DNA from: Yersinia rohdei ATCC 43380
GTDB taxonomy: Bacteria > Pseudomonadota > Gammaproteobacteria > Enterobacterales > Enterobacteriaceae
Length of the DNA: 64,000 nt
NCBI RefSeq assembly: GCF_000173775.1
Contig: NZ_ACCD01000001.1
Location: forward strand, 467,075 to 531,074
Reading direction: 5' to 3'
Both the position numbers and the translations under genes were made by a program. Numbering within the stretch: the stretch's first letter is position 1; the number at the start of each line of letters is the position of its first letter. Of the stretch, positions 23,624 through 35,153 are shown in pieces. Under the pieces are notes generated by a model. It searched no databases. It was given only the letters and a program-made list of their open reading frames with translations, and had not been told where the DNA came from.

Positions 23624-26600
23624 TTACTCATGGGGAGGCGGGGCTAACACTTCCCGGTTGCCATTATGGCCCGGCGTACTCACAATTTGTTGGGCTTCCA
23701 TCTGCTCAATAATTCGCGCAGCACGGTTATATCCAATTCGGAACTGGCGCTGAACACCAGAGATAGAGGCGCGCCGTTTCTCCAGTACAAAGTTTACCGC
23801 CTGATCAAACAGCGGATCCAACTCTTCGTCACTATCCAAACCAAGACCACCGCCTTCACCCTCGTCACTCCCACTAAGGATGCTCTCAATATATTGAGGA
23901 CGACCACGGGCTTTCCAATCATTAACCACTGCGTGTACTTCCTGATCACGGACAAAGGCCCCATGAACACGGACTGGAATCGAAGAGTTAGGTGCCATAT
24001 ACAGCATATCCCCCATACCCAGTAGGGATTCAGCGCCACCTTGATCAAGGATTGTACGTGAGTCAATTTTACTGGAAACCGTAAATGCGATTCGGGTTGG
24101 AATATTAGCTTTAATCAAACCAGTGATCACATCCACTGATGGGCGCTGAGTTGCCAGAACCAAATGAATCCCCGCAGCACGGGCTTTTTGCGCCAAACGG
24201 GCAATCAGCTCTTCAACTTTTTTGCCCACCGTCATCATCAGGTCAGCAAATTCATCTACCATAACAACGATATAAGGCAGTTTCACCAACATTGGCGGTG
24301 AGATGTCCATGCTATCGGAAGGTTTCCAGAATGGATCGGGAATTGGCCGCCCCATAGCTTCAGCTTGAGCAACTCGCTCGTTATAGCCTGCAAGGTTACG
24401 GACACCCAATGCTGACATTAGCTTATAGCGCCGTTCCATTTCACCGACACACCAGCGCAATGCATTCGCAGCATCTTTCATGTCAGTAACAACTTCGGTT
24501 AGCAGATGAGGTATTCCCTCATACACCGACAACTCCAGCATTTTCGGGTCAATCATGATAAAGCGCACATCATCCGGAGTGGCTTTATACAAGATACTGA
24601 GGATCATCGCGTTCACCCCAACCGATTTACCAGAACCTGTCGTACCCGCCACCAACAAGTGAGGCATTTTAGCAAGATCGGCGACGACTGGCTGCCCGGC
24701 AATATCTTTACCCAACACGATAGCTAAAGGTGAAGGGTTATCGCGGAATTTTGCGCAATCCAGCACTTCGCGCAGATACACGGTCTGACGGCGTTTATTG
24801 GGGAGTTCAAGCCCGACATAAGGTTTGCCGGGAATGACTTCAACCACGCGTACCGCGATGGCAGAGAGTGAACGCGCCAAATCACGAGAAAGATTGGAAA
24901 TGCGTGAAGCTTTAACACCTGGAGCTAAATCCAGCTCAAAGCGCGTAATCACCGGCCCCGGAGAGATACCAACCACTTCGGCTTTTACCCGATAATCCCC
25001 TAACCGTGCCTCAACCAAACGGGCTGTCTGCTCCAAAGCAAACATATCGACCGGCTCTTCTTCTTCTGGCGGAGAGGAAAGAAGATCAAGCGTAGGCAAT
25101 GGCGTGGTCGGCTTGACCAACGGCTGGTCATTGCGCATCAGGAATGGGTGAATCAGGCTGTCCATTGCCGGCACAGGTTGAATGGGTGAAACTGGCTGAA
25201 CCGGTGCTGCTGGCTGAGCTGGTGCTGTTGATTGGGCTGGTGCAGCTTGCCCTGCATAAGGTTGAGGTGTTACCAGTGGCTTATAGGCCGGTACCTGTTC
25301 AGGGTAATCAGGTGCCGGAGTGCTTTGCACCACTGCGGGCTGTACTGGCTCTTCAACATAGGGTGAAAGCGTGAACAGCGGCTCGCGCGGGCTATCATCC
25401 ACAAGGTCGGCGATTGGCGAGAAGGTAAAAGCATTTCCTGTTGCTACAGGCCGTATTTCTTCGACCGGTGTATGTTCAATAACCTGATGCTCAACAACAG
25501 AATTTTCACGATTGCTGTAATGGCCACTGTCGGTTGCAGCATAACGATGCTGCTGTTGCTCGGCAAAAGCTTGGCGCAGTATCGACTCTTGCAAAGCTTG
25601 CTCATCTTCAGGCTCCGGCACGGAAAAATTCGCTTCCGATGGTTGCCCGTAACGCTCTGACTGTTGGGCAGCAAAAGCTTTACGCAAGATTGCCTGCTGC
25701 AATGCAGCATCATCTTCAGACGCAATATTTGCATCAAGCTGATTTGCCACAATGGGAGGATTTTCGCCCTCTTCTTCGCGTTGCTCACGTTGCTCCTGCT
25801 CTGCCATTCGTTGGGAAGGTAACTTAATCCCATAAGATGCCAGCTCACGTCGCGTTGGAATACGCACAGGGTTAGGCCGTGGTAACTCAGGGCCAAGGCC
25901 TTGCTTAATTTGAGAACTGCTGTCACTGGTTGCCGTAAATGCGGGCATAAAAGTAGCCGAAGCTGCACTGGCCGCTACAATTTCAGCAGTAGATACAGGA
26001 CGGTTCGCAGAACCCATCGAGGCCAAAGCATCCGCACTCGTACCCAGCCCCGGATTCATATAAGGCGTGTTTTCTACCTGATCACTATGACGCTGTGCCG
26101 CTGAAAAATCGAATGGCGAATGACTGACAGGTTTATCCCATGAACCCAATTGTGGTTCAGGTTTTTCTGCTGGTAATGTGACTGGTGCGGGTGTCGCAGA
26201 GGCCACATCTGATGGTAATTCAAACGAATAGAGTGGCGGTATCGTCGCCAAATTTTCAGTTGCTGGCGCGATATAATGGCTAGGCTTGCTATCCGGTTGA
26301 ACAGAATTTTCTGTGGCAGTTGTCGATAATGAGGGCAAATCATCATTATCTGTAGCACGTAATGTGCTAAATAATGGCTCATAGTTGGTTTCAGCTTTAG
26401 CTAAATCGCCATCAACCTGGGGAACATTATCAAGTAAGGGATTAGCCGACGATTCCGTTACTGACGGCGCGGAGAACAAGACATCATCCTCATCAGCTTG
26501 GGCAGAGTTTGCCGCCAATGATGTTGCCGCCAACGTACCTACAGCAGCACTGTTATTAGGTATCTCTTGCTCAACTGTGTTTGCATCATCAACCTGATAC

Positions 26601-27250
26601 TCATCATCTTCATCGTCATATCGTTTTTCACGACGTGAGCGATTGGTCATAAATGTCAACGAACCTAAGACGACCCCACCAATTTTCTCAGCAATAACCA
26701 ACCAAGACCAACCAGTAAAGAGTGTTAAGCCGACAGCCCAGATACAAAGCAACGTTAAGGTGGCACCAACACCATTGAACCATGGCAACATTGCATTACT
26801 GAATAAGCTGCCAATCACCCCGCCGGAGGCAAAGTAATAGAGATCATCAATATTCAATGCAGCCAGCCCACATGACGTTAAAATCAGCGCTAATGTGCCA
26901 ATCAGTCGCAGTGAAAGTGCAAAGTAATCAACATATTCGCTGGCATCGCGCTGGCGGAAAGCAGCCCAGCACAACATCACCATAATGGCAGGAATAGCAT
27001 AGGCCAGAACGCCAAAAGTGAAGAACAGCGTATCGGCCATCCAGGCACCAACGCTCCCTCCAAGGTTATGGATTGGCTCATGCCATGAGGTCTGGGACCA
27101 ACTCGGGTCCGAAGGATTGAAACTGAGCAGCGCGGCCATCAGGAACGCTGCCAAAATTGTTACCACAATCAAAACCGCCTCAAGCACACGACGCCCACTG
27201 CTGAGTTTTTTCAGAGTAACTTCTTTATCTTCTGTATATTCCTGGCTCAA
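23624..27250 (-). CDS. ftsK: DNA translocase FtsK
   Basis: 1208-residue septal DNA pump that moves the chromosome dimer-resolution region and activates XerCD at dif. The N-terminal domain has about four membrane helices (residues about 20-190) and anchors it at the divisome. A long low-complexity linker rich in Pro, Gln, Ala and Ser fills about 210-720. The C-terminal RecA-like motor has Walker [11 protein letters not shown] (near residue 870) and Walker [14 protein letters not shown]. The gamma winged-helix domain that reads KOPS ends the protein ([20 protein letters not shown]). Slightly shorter than the E. coli protein (1329); the difference is in the linker, which is known to vary. Confidence 0.98.
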   Translation of the reverse strand: MSQEYTEDKEVTLKKLSSGRRVLEAVLIVVTILAAFLMAALLSFNPSDPSWSQTSWHEPIHNLGGSVGAWMADTLFFTFGVLAYAIPAIMVMLCWAAFRQRDASEYVDYFALSLRLIGTLALILTSCGLAALNIDDLYYFASGGVIGSLFSNAMLPWFNGVGATLTLLCIWAVGLTLFTGWSWLVIAEKIGGVVLGSLTFMTNRSRREKRYDDEDDEYQVDDANTVEQEIPNNSAAVGTLAATSLAANSAQADEDDVLFSAPSVTESSANPLLDNVPQVDGDLAKAETNYEPLFSTLRATDNDDLPSLSTTATENSVQPDSKPSHYIAPATENLATIPPLYSFELPSDVASATPAPVTLPAEKPEPQLGSWDKPVSHSPFDFSAAQRHSDQVENTPYMNPGLGTSADALASMGSANRPVSTAEIVAASAASATFMPAFTATSDSSSQIKQGLGPELPRPNPVRIPTRRELASYGIKLPSQRMAEQEQREQREEEGENPPIVANQLDANIASEDDAALQQAILRKAFAAQQSERYGQPSEANFSVPEPEDEQALQESILRQAFAEQQQHRYAATDSGHYSNRENSVVEHQVIEHTPVEEIRPVATGNAFTFSPIADLVDDSPREPLFTLSPYVEEPVQPAVVQSTPAPDYPEQVPAYKPLVTPQPYAGQAAPAQSTAPAQPAAPVQPVSPIQPVPAMDSLIHPFLMRNDQPLVKPTTPLPTLDLLSSPPEEEEPVDMFALEQTARLVEARLGDYRVKAEVVGISPGPVITRFELDLAPGVKASRISNLSRDLARSLSAIAVRVVEVIPGKPYVGLELPNKRRQTVYLREVLDCAKFRDNPSPLAIVLGKDIAGQPVVADLAKMPHLLVAGTTGSGKSVGVNAMILSILYKATPDDVRFIMIDPKMLELSVYEGIPHLLTEVVTDMKDAANALRWCVGEMERRYKLMSALGVRNLAGYNERVAQAEAMGRPIPDPFWKPSDSMDISPPMLVKLPYIVVMVDEFADLMMTVGKKVEELIARLAQKARAAGIHLVLATQRPSVDVITGLIKANIPTRIAFTVSSKIDSRTILDQGGAESLLGMGDMLYMAPNSSIPVRVHGAFVRDQEVHAVVNDWKARGRPQYIESILSGSDEGEGGGLGLDSDEELDPLFDQAVNFVLEKRRASISGVQRQFRIGYNRAARIIEQMEAQQIVSTPGHNGNREVLAPPPHE

Positions 27251-27291
27251 GAAAGGCTCTCCAGGTTCCTGTTAATTAGTCTGAGCAACAA

Positions 27292-27311
27292 CGCCGAGAA
27301 CCCTCTCGGCG
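27292..27311 (-). terminator. Hairpin between lrp and ftsK
   Basis: Eight-bp stem CGCCGAGA / TCTCGGCG with a 4-nt loop; on the minus strand it is followed by TTGTTGCTC. A probable, weak lrp terminator. Confidence 0.6.
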
Positions 27312-27371
27312 CTGAAACTGTATGGATAAACAGGAGTGTAACCAAATTATTCTGGTTTTGCACCTGCCTGT

Positions 27372-27866
27372 TTACCGCGTTTTAATAACGAGTCGGTTAC
27401 TCTGCTTCACTTCTTCCATTACCACATAGGTACGGGTGTCATTCACGCCCGGCAGGCGAAGCAAGGTCTCACCGAGTAAAGTACGGTAAGCGGACATATC
27501 AGGTACACGGGTTTTCAACAAATAGTCGAAATCACCGGAAACCAAGTGACACTCTTGAATTTCCTCAAGATTTTTCACAGCGGCGTTAAATTGCTCAAAC
27601 ACATCCGGAGCACCACGATTCAGAGTAATCTCAACGATAACCAGCAGTGATGCATCCAAATACTGTGGATTAAGCAGTGCGGTATAGCCATGAATGAAGC
27701 CCTGACGCTCTAAACGGCGAACCCGTTCCAGACATGGTGTTGGTGATAATCCTACTCGTTTTGAAAGCTCAACGTTAGAGATGCGCCCATCCTTTTGTAA
27801 TTCATTCAGGATGTTACGATCTATACGATCAAGTTCTTTCCCCGGGCGTTTTTTATTATCTATCAT
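27372..27866 (-). CDS. lrp: Leucine-responsive regulatory protein
   Basis: 164-residue global regulator (Lrp/AsnC family) controlling amino acid metabolism, pili and transport. ATG at 27866 (MIDNKKRPGKELDRIDRN) matches E. coli Lrp from residue 1; the longer frame to 27938 is not conserved. N-terminal HTH ISNVELSKRVGLSPTPC, C-terminal RAM ligand domain. Nearly identical to E. coli Lrp except for a few residues near the start and in the RAM domain. Confidence 0.99.
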   Translation of the reverse strand: MIDNKKRPGKELDRIDRNILNELQKDGRISNVELSKRVGLSPTPCLERVRRLERQGFIHGYTALLNPQYLDASLLVIVEITLNRGAPDVFEQFNAAVKNLEEIQECHLVSGDFDYLLKTRVPDMSAYRTLLGETLLRLPGVNDTRTYVVMEEVKQSNRLVIKTR

Positions 27867-29599
<1,733 letters not shown>

Positions 29600-29650
29600 T
29601 CTTCTTTAACATTAACTCTATGCCTTGAACTCGGGCAGGTATAATGCATG

Positions 29651-29685
29651 CGGGCAGCTAACAAATATGTAGCTGCCCGTTTTAA
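29651..29685 (+). terminator. Rho-independent terminator of trxB
   Basis: Ten-bp perfect stem CGGGCAGCTA / TAGCTGCCCG with a 9-nt loop, followed by TTTTAATTT. It lies 51 bp after trxB. Confidence 0.88.
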
Positions 29686-29889
29686 TTTATGTTTTTGTTC
29701 TTTTTACATATCGTTATGTCAATGAAAAACAGCAAATTATTGATGTTCACTAATGCGGTAATAATCACAAGCATTAGGGTTTCACCTCATGGCATGAAGA
29801 GGTAATATTGCCCCTCGCTGGTTTGCAGCCTTCAATGGCAACAAACACTTTTTGCTATTTCCCAGTACTCTGCGCAGACAAATTGCCTG

Positions 29890-31656
29890 ATGAATAAAAC
29901 ACGACAGTATGAGTTAATTCGTTGGCTGAAAAAACAGAGCGCCCCCGCGCAACGTTGGCTCCGCCTGTCTATGTTACTTGGCCTCTTCAGTGGGTTATTG
30001 ATTATCGCTCAAGCATGGGTATTGGCCACCTTGCTGCAATCTTTGATTATTGACAAAGTACCGCGTGCGGCATTAACCGCTGATTTTGGGTTACTGGCAG
30101 GAACCTTTGCCTTACGTGCCGTGATCAGTTGGCTACGAGAGCGCGTTGGATTTATTTGCGGCATGAAAGTGCGGCAACAAATTCGCAAAATGGTACTGGA
30201 TCGATTAGAACAGCTTGGCCCCGCATGGGTTAAAGGTAAGCCCGCCGGAAGTTGGGCAACTATTATTCTGGAACAAATTGAAGATATGCAGGATTACTAT
30301 TCTCGCTATCTCCCGCAGATGTATTTAGCGGCCCTTATTCCAGTGCTGATTCTCATCGCCGTCTTTCCAATCAACTGGGCAGCAGGTTTAATCTTATTTG
30401 TCACAGCGCCCCTGATCCCCTTGTTTATGGCCTTGGTTGGAATGGGTGCTGCTGATGCTAACCGGCGTAACTTTGTCGCACTGGCCCGTTTAAGTGGTAA
30501 TTTCCTCGATCGCTTACGCGGTTTAGATACTCTGCGGTTATTTAACCGTTCCAAAGCAGAAACCGACCAAATCCGTGAGTCCTCAGAAGATTTCCGCCGC
30601 CGCACCATGGAAGTGCTGAGAATGGCATTCCTTTCCTCTGCAGTACTGGAGTTTTTTGCCGCTATTTCTATCGCGGTGGTTGCGGTTTATTTTGGTTTCT
30701 CCTATTTGGGGGAGCTGAATTTTGGCAGTTATGGTATTGGCGTAACACTTTTTGCTGGCTTTCTCGTCCTAATTTTAGCGCCAGAGTTTTTCCAACCCCT
30801 GCGAGATTTAGGTACGTTCTACCATGCTAAAGCGCAGGCCGTCGGTGCCGCAGAATCGTTAGTGACTTTTTTGAGCAGTGAAAGTGAGGATATTGGTCAA
30901 GGCGATAAAGTATTGAGTGGCTCCGATGCCATCTCCCTTGATGCTAATGCATTAGAAATACTCTCCCCAACTGGCACCCGCCTGGCCGGGCCACTGACAT
31001 TCTCCCTACCTGCGGGTAAGCGAGTTGCCATCGTTGGCCTAAGTGGTGCCGGTAAAAGCTCATTGCTTAATCTACTATTGGGCTTTTTACCCTATCGCGG
31101 TTCAATACAAGTCAATGGCGTAGAATTGCGCGAACTGAACCCACAAGTTTGGCGTAATCAGCTAAGTTGGGTTGGTCAAAATCCACATCTTCCAAAACAG
31201 ACGCTGAGAGCCAATATAATACTGGGCCAACCTGATGCTGATAATAACCAGCTGCAACTGGCGGTTGAACGCGCTTATATCAATGAATTTATCAATGACC
31301 TCCCACAAGGATTAGATACTGAAGTTGGAGACCATTCTGCCCGTCTTTCTGTCGGCCAAGCCCAGCGCGTTGCTGTTGCCAGAGCACTACTAAACCCATG
31401 TCGTTTATTGCTGCTGGATGAACCCACCGCCAGCCTTGATGCCCATAGTGAGCAGTTGGTGATGAAAGCATTGGAAGAGGCGTCCCGCCAGCAGACCACT
31501 CTGCTGGTCACCCACCAATTGGAAGACACACTGGGATATGACCAAATATGGGTAATGGATAATGGCCTTTTGATACAACAAGGCGATTATTCCAGCTTAA
31601 GTCAATCGACCGGCTCATTTGCCAATCTGCTGTCCCATCGCAGTGAGGAGCTTTAA
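29890..31656 (+). CDS. cydD: Cysteine/glutathione ABC exporter subunit CydD
   Basis: 588-residue half-transporter with an N-terminal six-helix membrane domain and a C-terminal ATPase domain. Walker A GLSGAGKSS at about 383-391; signature LSVGQAQR; Walker B LLLLDEPTASLD. With CydC it exports cysteine and glutathione to the periplasm and is needed for cytochrome bd assembly. cydC starts two bases after its stop, so translation is coupled. Confidence 0.98.
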   Translation: MNKTRQYELIRWLKKQSAPAQRWLRLSMLLGLFSGLLIIAQAWVLATLLQSLIIDKVPRAALTADFGLLAGTFALRAVISWLRERVGFICGMKVRQQIRKMVLDRLEQLGPAWVKGKPAGSWATIILEQIEDMQDYYSRYLPQMYLAALIPVLILIAVFPINWAAGLILFVTAPLIPLFMALVGMGAADANRRNFVALARLSGNFLDRLRGLDTLRLFNRSKAETDQIRESSEDFRRRTMEVLRMAFLSSAVLEFFAAISIAVVAVYFGFSYLGELNFGSYGIGVTLFAGFLVLILAPEFFQPLRDLGTFYHAKAQAVGAAESLVTFLSSESEDIGQGDKVLSGSDAISLDANALEILSPTGTRLAGPLTFSLPAGKRVAIVGLSGAGKSSLLNLLLGFLPYRGSIQVNGVELRELNPQVWRNQLSWVGQNPHLPKQTLRANIILGQPDADNNQLQLAVERAYINEFINDLPQGLDTEVGDHSARLSVGQAQRVAVARALLNPCRLLLLDEPTASLDAHSEQLVMKALEEASRQQTTLLVTHQLEDTLGYDQIWVMDNGLLIQQGDYSSLSQSTGSFANLLSHRSEEL

Positions 31657-31658
31657 TC

Positions 31659-33383
31659 ATGCGCGTACTTCTCCCCTTTCTGGCGCTGTATCGCCGCCAT
31701 TGGTTTCTGATTTGTCTGGGTATGGTATTGGCGATTGTCACTTTACTCGCCAGTATCGGTTTACTTACATTATCAGGTTGGTTCCTTGCAGGGACGGCAA
31801 TTGCTGGCCCTGCCGGGTTATATACCTTTAACTATCTGCTACCGGCAGCGGGAGTGCGAGGTGCTGCAATTACTCGAACCGCAGGCCGCTATGCCGAGCG
31901 AGTTGTCAGTCATGACGCCACATTCCGTGTGCTGGCACATCTGCGGGTATTTGCATTCCAAAAAATTCTACCGCTTTCCCCTGCGGGCATTGCTCGCTTT
32001 CGTCAAAGTGAGTTGTTGAACCGCCTGGTTGCAGATGTCGATACACTCGACCATCTCTATCTACGGGTCATATCACCGCTAGTAGCGGCCATTGTCATTA
32101 TTGCCGCAGTAACATTTGGCTTAAGTTATCTCGATATCAATTTAGCGCTAACACTGGGTGCCATCCTGCTCGGATTGTTATTGTTAGTTCCACTGATTTT
32201 CTATCGTGCAGGCGCGCCTATCGGCCATGATTTGACCGACTTACGTGGGCGGTATCGTTCTCAATTGACTTCTTGGTTACAAGGGCAGGCCGAGCTGTTG
32301 GTATTTGGTGCGCTACATCGATTCCGAATTTCACTGGAAGACATTGAGCAGCGCTGGATGCGTCGCCAAAAACAGCAAGCGTCTTTGGCGGGTTTGGCAC
32401 AAGCTTTAATGATTCTAGCTTCGGGCCTGACAGTCACGTTAATTCTCTGGTTAGCGGCTGCTGGGATTGGTGGAAATAGCCAACCGGGTGCCTTGTTGGC
32501 TCTGTTTGTGTTCACCTCTTTAGCGGCGTTTGAAGCGCTGCTACCGGTGGCCGGTGCTTTCCAACATTTGGGGCAAGTCATTGCATCTGCAACCCGTGTT
32601 GGCCAATTAATGGAACAAAAACCAGAAGTGACATTCCCGGTTAGCGGCCCAGCACCAGCACCACAGGCAGCGCTAGAAGTGACAGCATTGAGTTTTACAT
32701 ACCCACAGCAGCCTTTACCTGTTTTACAGGACATATCGCTATCACTGGCCGCAGGGGAGCATATTGCGCTACTGGGGCGCACCGGCTGTGGTAAATCCAC
32801 ACTATTACAGTTATTAACCCGAGCCTGGGATGCCAATCAGGGCACTATCACACTGAATGGCAAAGCATTAGCCAGCTATGACGAAGCCACATTGCGCCAA
32901 ATGATGACCGTGGTGAGTCAGCGTGTGCATATTTTCAGCAGCACATTGCGCGAAAATCTATTATTAGCCTGCCCAAGTGCGTCCGATACACAGCTTAAAA
33001 CCGCATTAGAACAAGTTGGTTTAGCCAATTTGCTGGATAACAGCGAAGGGTTAAATGCTTGGATGGGAGATGGCGGACGCCCACTGTCTGGTGGTGAACA
33101 GCGGCGTTTAGGTATTGCTCGTGCTTTGCTGCATCCAGCGCCGCTTTTGTTGCTTGATGAGCCTACCGAGGGCTTGGATGCAGAAACCGAACAGCAGATT
33201 CTGGCTCTCTTGCGTCAGCATTGTCAGCAAAAAAGTCTGATTCTTGTCACTCATCGCCTGTATGGGCTGGAATACATGGACAGAATCTGCGTGATGGATG
33301 GCGGGAAAATAGTCGAGCAAGGCAATCATCAAAGTTTATTACAGAACAAAGGGCGTTATTACCAATTCCATCAGCGGCATTGA
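31659..33383 (+). CDS. cydC: Cysteine/glutathione ABC exporter subunit CydC
   Basis: 574-residue partner of CydD. Six membrane helices, then an ATPase domain with Walker A GRTGCGKST (about 372-380), signature LSGGEQRR and Walker B LLLLDEPTEGLD. Supplies the reducing environment for haem ligation in cytochrome bd. The E. coli order cydD-cydC-aat is kept. Confidence 0.98.
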   Translation: MRVLLPFLALYRRHWFLICLGMVLAIVTLLASIGLLTLSGWFLAGTAIAGPAGLYTFNYLLPAAGVRGAAITRTAGRYAERVVSHDATFRVLAHLRVFAFQKILPLSPAGIARFRQSELLNRLVADVDTLDHLYLRVISPLVAAIVIIAAVTFGLSYLDINLALTLGAILLGLLLLVPLIFYRAGAPIGHDLTDLRGRYRSQLTSWLQGQAELLVFGALHRFRISLEDIEQRWMRRQKQQASLAGLAQALMILASGLTVTLILWLAAAGIGGNSQPGALLALFVFTSLAAFEALLPVAGAFQHLGQVIASATRVGQLMEQKPEVTFPVSGPAPAPQAALEVTALSFTYPQQPLPVLQDISLSLAAGEHIALLGRTGCGKSTLLQLLTRAWDANQGTITLNGKALASYDEATLRQMMTVVSQRVHIFSSTLRENLLLACPSASDTQLKTALEQVGLANLLDNSEGLNAWMGDGGRPLSGGEQRRLGIARALLHPAPLLLLDEPTEGLDAETEQQILALLRQHCQQKSLILVTHRLYGLEYMDRICVMDGGKIVEQGNHQSLLQNKGRYYQFHQRH

Positions 33384-33653
33384 TACCAGCCGCCTATGAG
33401 CAATCAAGGCGGCTAGACACAAGCATGAGATTAATTAGTTTGCAGCCAACTTTAAGTAAAGCGGCTGAAAACACAGCAGTATTGTTTCTTTTTGATGATT
33501 ATACTTAAGGTAATTAGCTTTGTTGGTAGGCCACTCGCGCATAAAGCTCGATGAACATACAGGTGTAATGCCCACAACCAGTAAGTCATTTTGTGACACA
33601 TCGACCAGCAGCAGAGTTGAATACGACTTGCTGCAACTTCGATGCCTCATTAA

Positions 33654-33775
33654 AGAATAGAAACTAAGAAACTAAGAAACTAAGAAACTAAGAAGTGCAG
33701 AGGCAAGGCTTAGGGATGGGCCGACTTACTGAGAGCAGCGAATCTGCCTGCAACTTCAAACACGAAAGATATGGC
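33654..33775. repeat. 8-bp tandem repeat in a degenerate ERIC-like sequence
   Basis: Four perfect copies of AAACTAAG (33661-33692) are followed by TGCAGAGGCAAGG and, about 50 bp later, CTGCCTGCAACTTCAAA and CGAAAGATATGG. The flanks look like the arms of a decayed ERIC element. The repeats lie in the 416-bp cydC-aat gap, about 110 bp upstream of aat. The rest of that gap shows no gene. Confidence 0.6.
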
Positions 33776-33799
33776 CTGTAAGCGTCACTAAGGGGATTT

Positions 33800-34510
33800 A
33801 TGCGTATCACACAGCTCTCATCTCAATCATTCGCATTCCCCTCACCTGAGCTGGCTCTGCGCGAACCAAACGGTTTGCTGGCACTCGGGGGAGATTTATC
33901 TGCCTCTCGTTTAATGGCTGCTTACCAACGTGGGATTTTCCCTTGGTTCAGCCCAGGAGAGATGATTTTATGGTGGTCTCCAGATCCGCGAGCTGTATTA
34001 TTCCCAGAAGACTTACATATCAGCCGGAGTATGCGGCGTTTTTTACGTCGTTGCCCTTACCGTTTTACCCTTAATCATGCTTTTGAGGATGTCATCCGCG
34101 CTTGTGCCTCACAACGTGATGAAGGAACCTGGATTGGCGAAGAGGTACAGCAAGCTTATTGCCAACTGCATGCTTTGGGTCATGCACATTCAATAGAGGT
34201 TTGGTTGGAAAATGAGCTGGTTGGTGGTGTGTACGGAATTGCTGTCGGGAAATTGTTTTGTGGGGAATCCATGTTTAGCCGGGCAGACAATGCTTCAAAA
34301 AGCGCATTAATGGTTTTTTGTCATCATTTTACCCTTCATGGTGGAGAACTGATTGACTGTCAGGTCCTCAACGCTCACACTGCGTCGCTGGGTGCAATTG
34401 AGATCCCACGCAACTTTTTTTTACAGCAGTTGAGTCAACTCCAGTTTAGTCCACTACCGGCTGAATGCTGGCTACCGCAATCGTTGAATTTTTCATCCGC
34501 GATGCAGTAG
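33800..34510 (+). CDS. aat: Leucyl/phenylalanyl-tRNA-protein transferase
   Basis: 236-residue enzyme that adds Leu or Phe from aminoacyl-tRNA to proteins with N-terminal Arg or Lys, creating N-degrons for ClpS-ClpAP. The family core [19 protein letters not shown] and [20 protein letters not shown] is complete, with the C-terminal [10 protein letters not shown]. It is notable that clpS and clpA, which handle its products, lie within 4 kb. Confidence 0.98.
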   Translation: MRITQLSSQSFAFPSPELALREPNGLLALGGDLSASRLMAAYQRGIFPWFSPGEMILWWSPDPRAVLFPEDLHISRSMRRFLRRCPYRFTLNHAFEDVIRACASQRDEGTWIGEEVQQAYCQLHALGHAHSIEVWLENELVGGVYGIAVGKLFCGESMFSRADNASKSALMVFCHHFTLHGGELIDCQVLNAHTASLGAIEIPRNFFLQQLSQLQFSPLPAECWLPQSLNFSSAMQ

Positions 34511-34656
34511 CTCAACCGTTGAAAAGAACCCCACATTAGGCTTTATCCCCCTCTTACCGGCAGACTAATTTTGCTGAAATGGTGCGATGACCGCCAACAC
34601 TTCTTTACATAATGTGGGTTTTTCGGCATTATCTTGCCGGTTAAAAACTAAGGTAG

Positions 34657-34893
<237 letters not shown>

Positions 34894-34952
34894 TCGGCTA
34901 ACCTATCGCAAGTCAATGACTCGCGAGCTCTGAGGATGTAGTCCCCCTCCGG

Positions 34953-34984
34953 CGCCCTCCCATTTATGGATAGGGCGTTTTGCG
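34953..34984 (+). terminator. Rho-independent terminator of infA
   Basis: CGCCCT / AGGGCG stem with a loop of about 13 nt, followed by TTTTGCGTTTTC. About 60 bp after infA. Confidence 0.75.
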
Positions 34985-35074
34985 TTTTCTTTTATTTGTC
35001 GATTAAGTGCATATTCGTCGTCGCACAAATTAATCATCGCGCAAATAAAAGTGAAATGCGCAAAGTAAAAACAA

Positions 35075-35108
35075 AAAGGGCGATAGCTAAATTAGCTTAT
35101 CGCCCTTT
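35075..35108 (-). terminator. Terminator of clpA (possibly bidirectional)
   Basis: Long stem AAAGGGCGATA / TATCGCCCTTT with an inner GCTAA/TTAGC helix. T-rich sequence follows on the minus strand (TTTTTGTTTTTAC) and also on the plus strand (ATTTTTCTT). It lies between convergent infA and clpA. Confidence 0.88.
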
Positions 35109-35153
35109 ATTTTTCTTAGAGTGAAATTATCACCACACTCGTTACTGGCTCAC

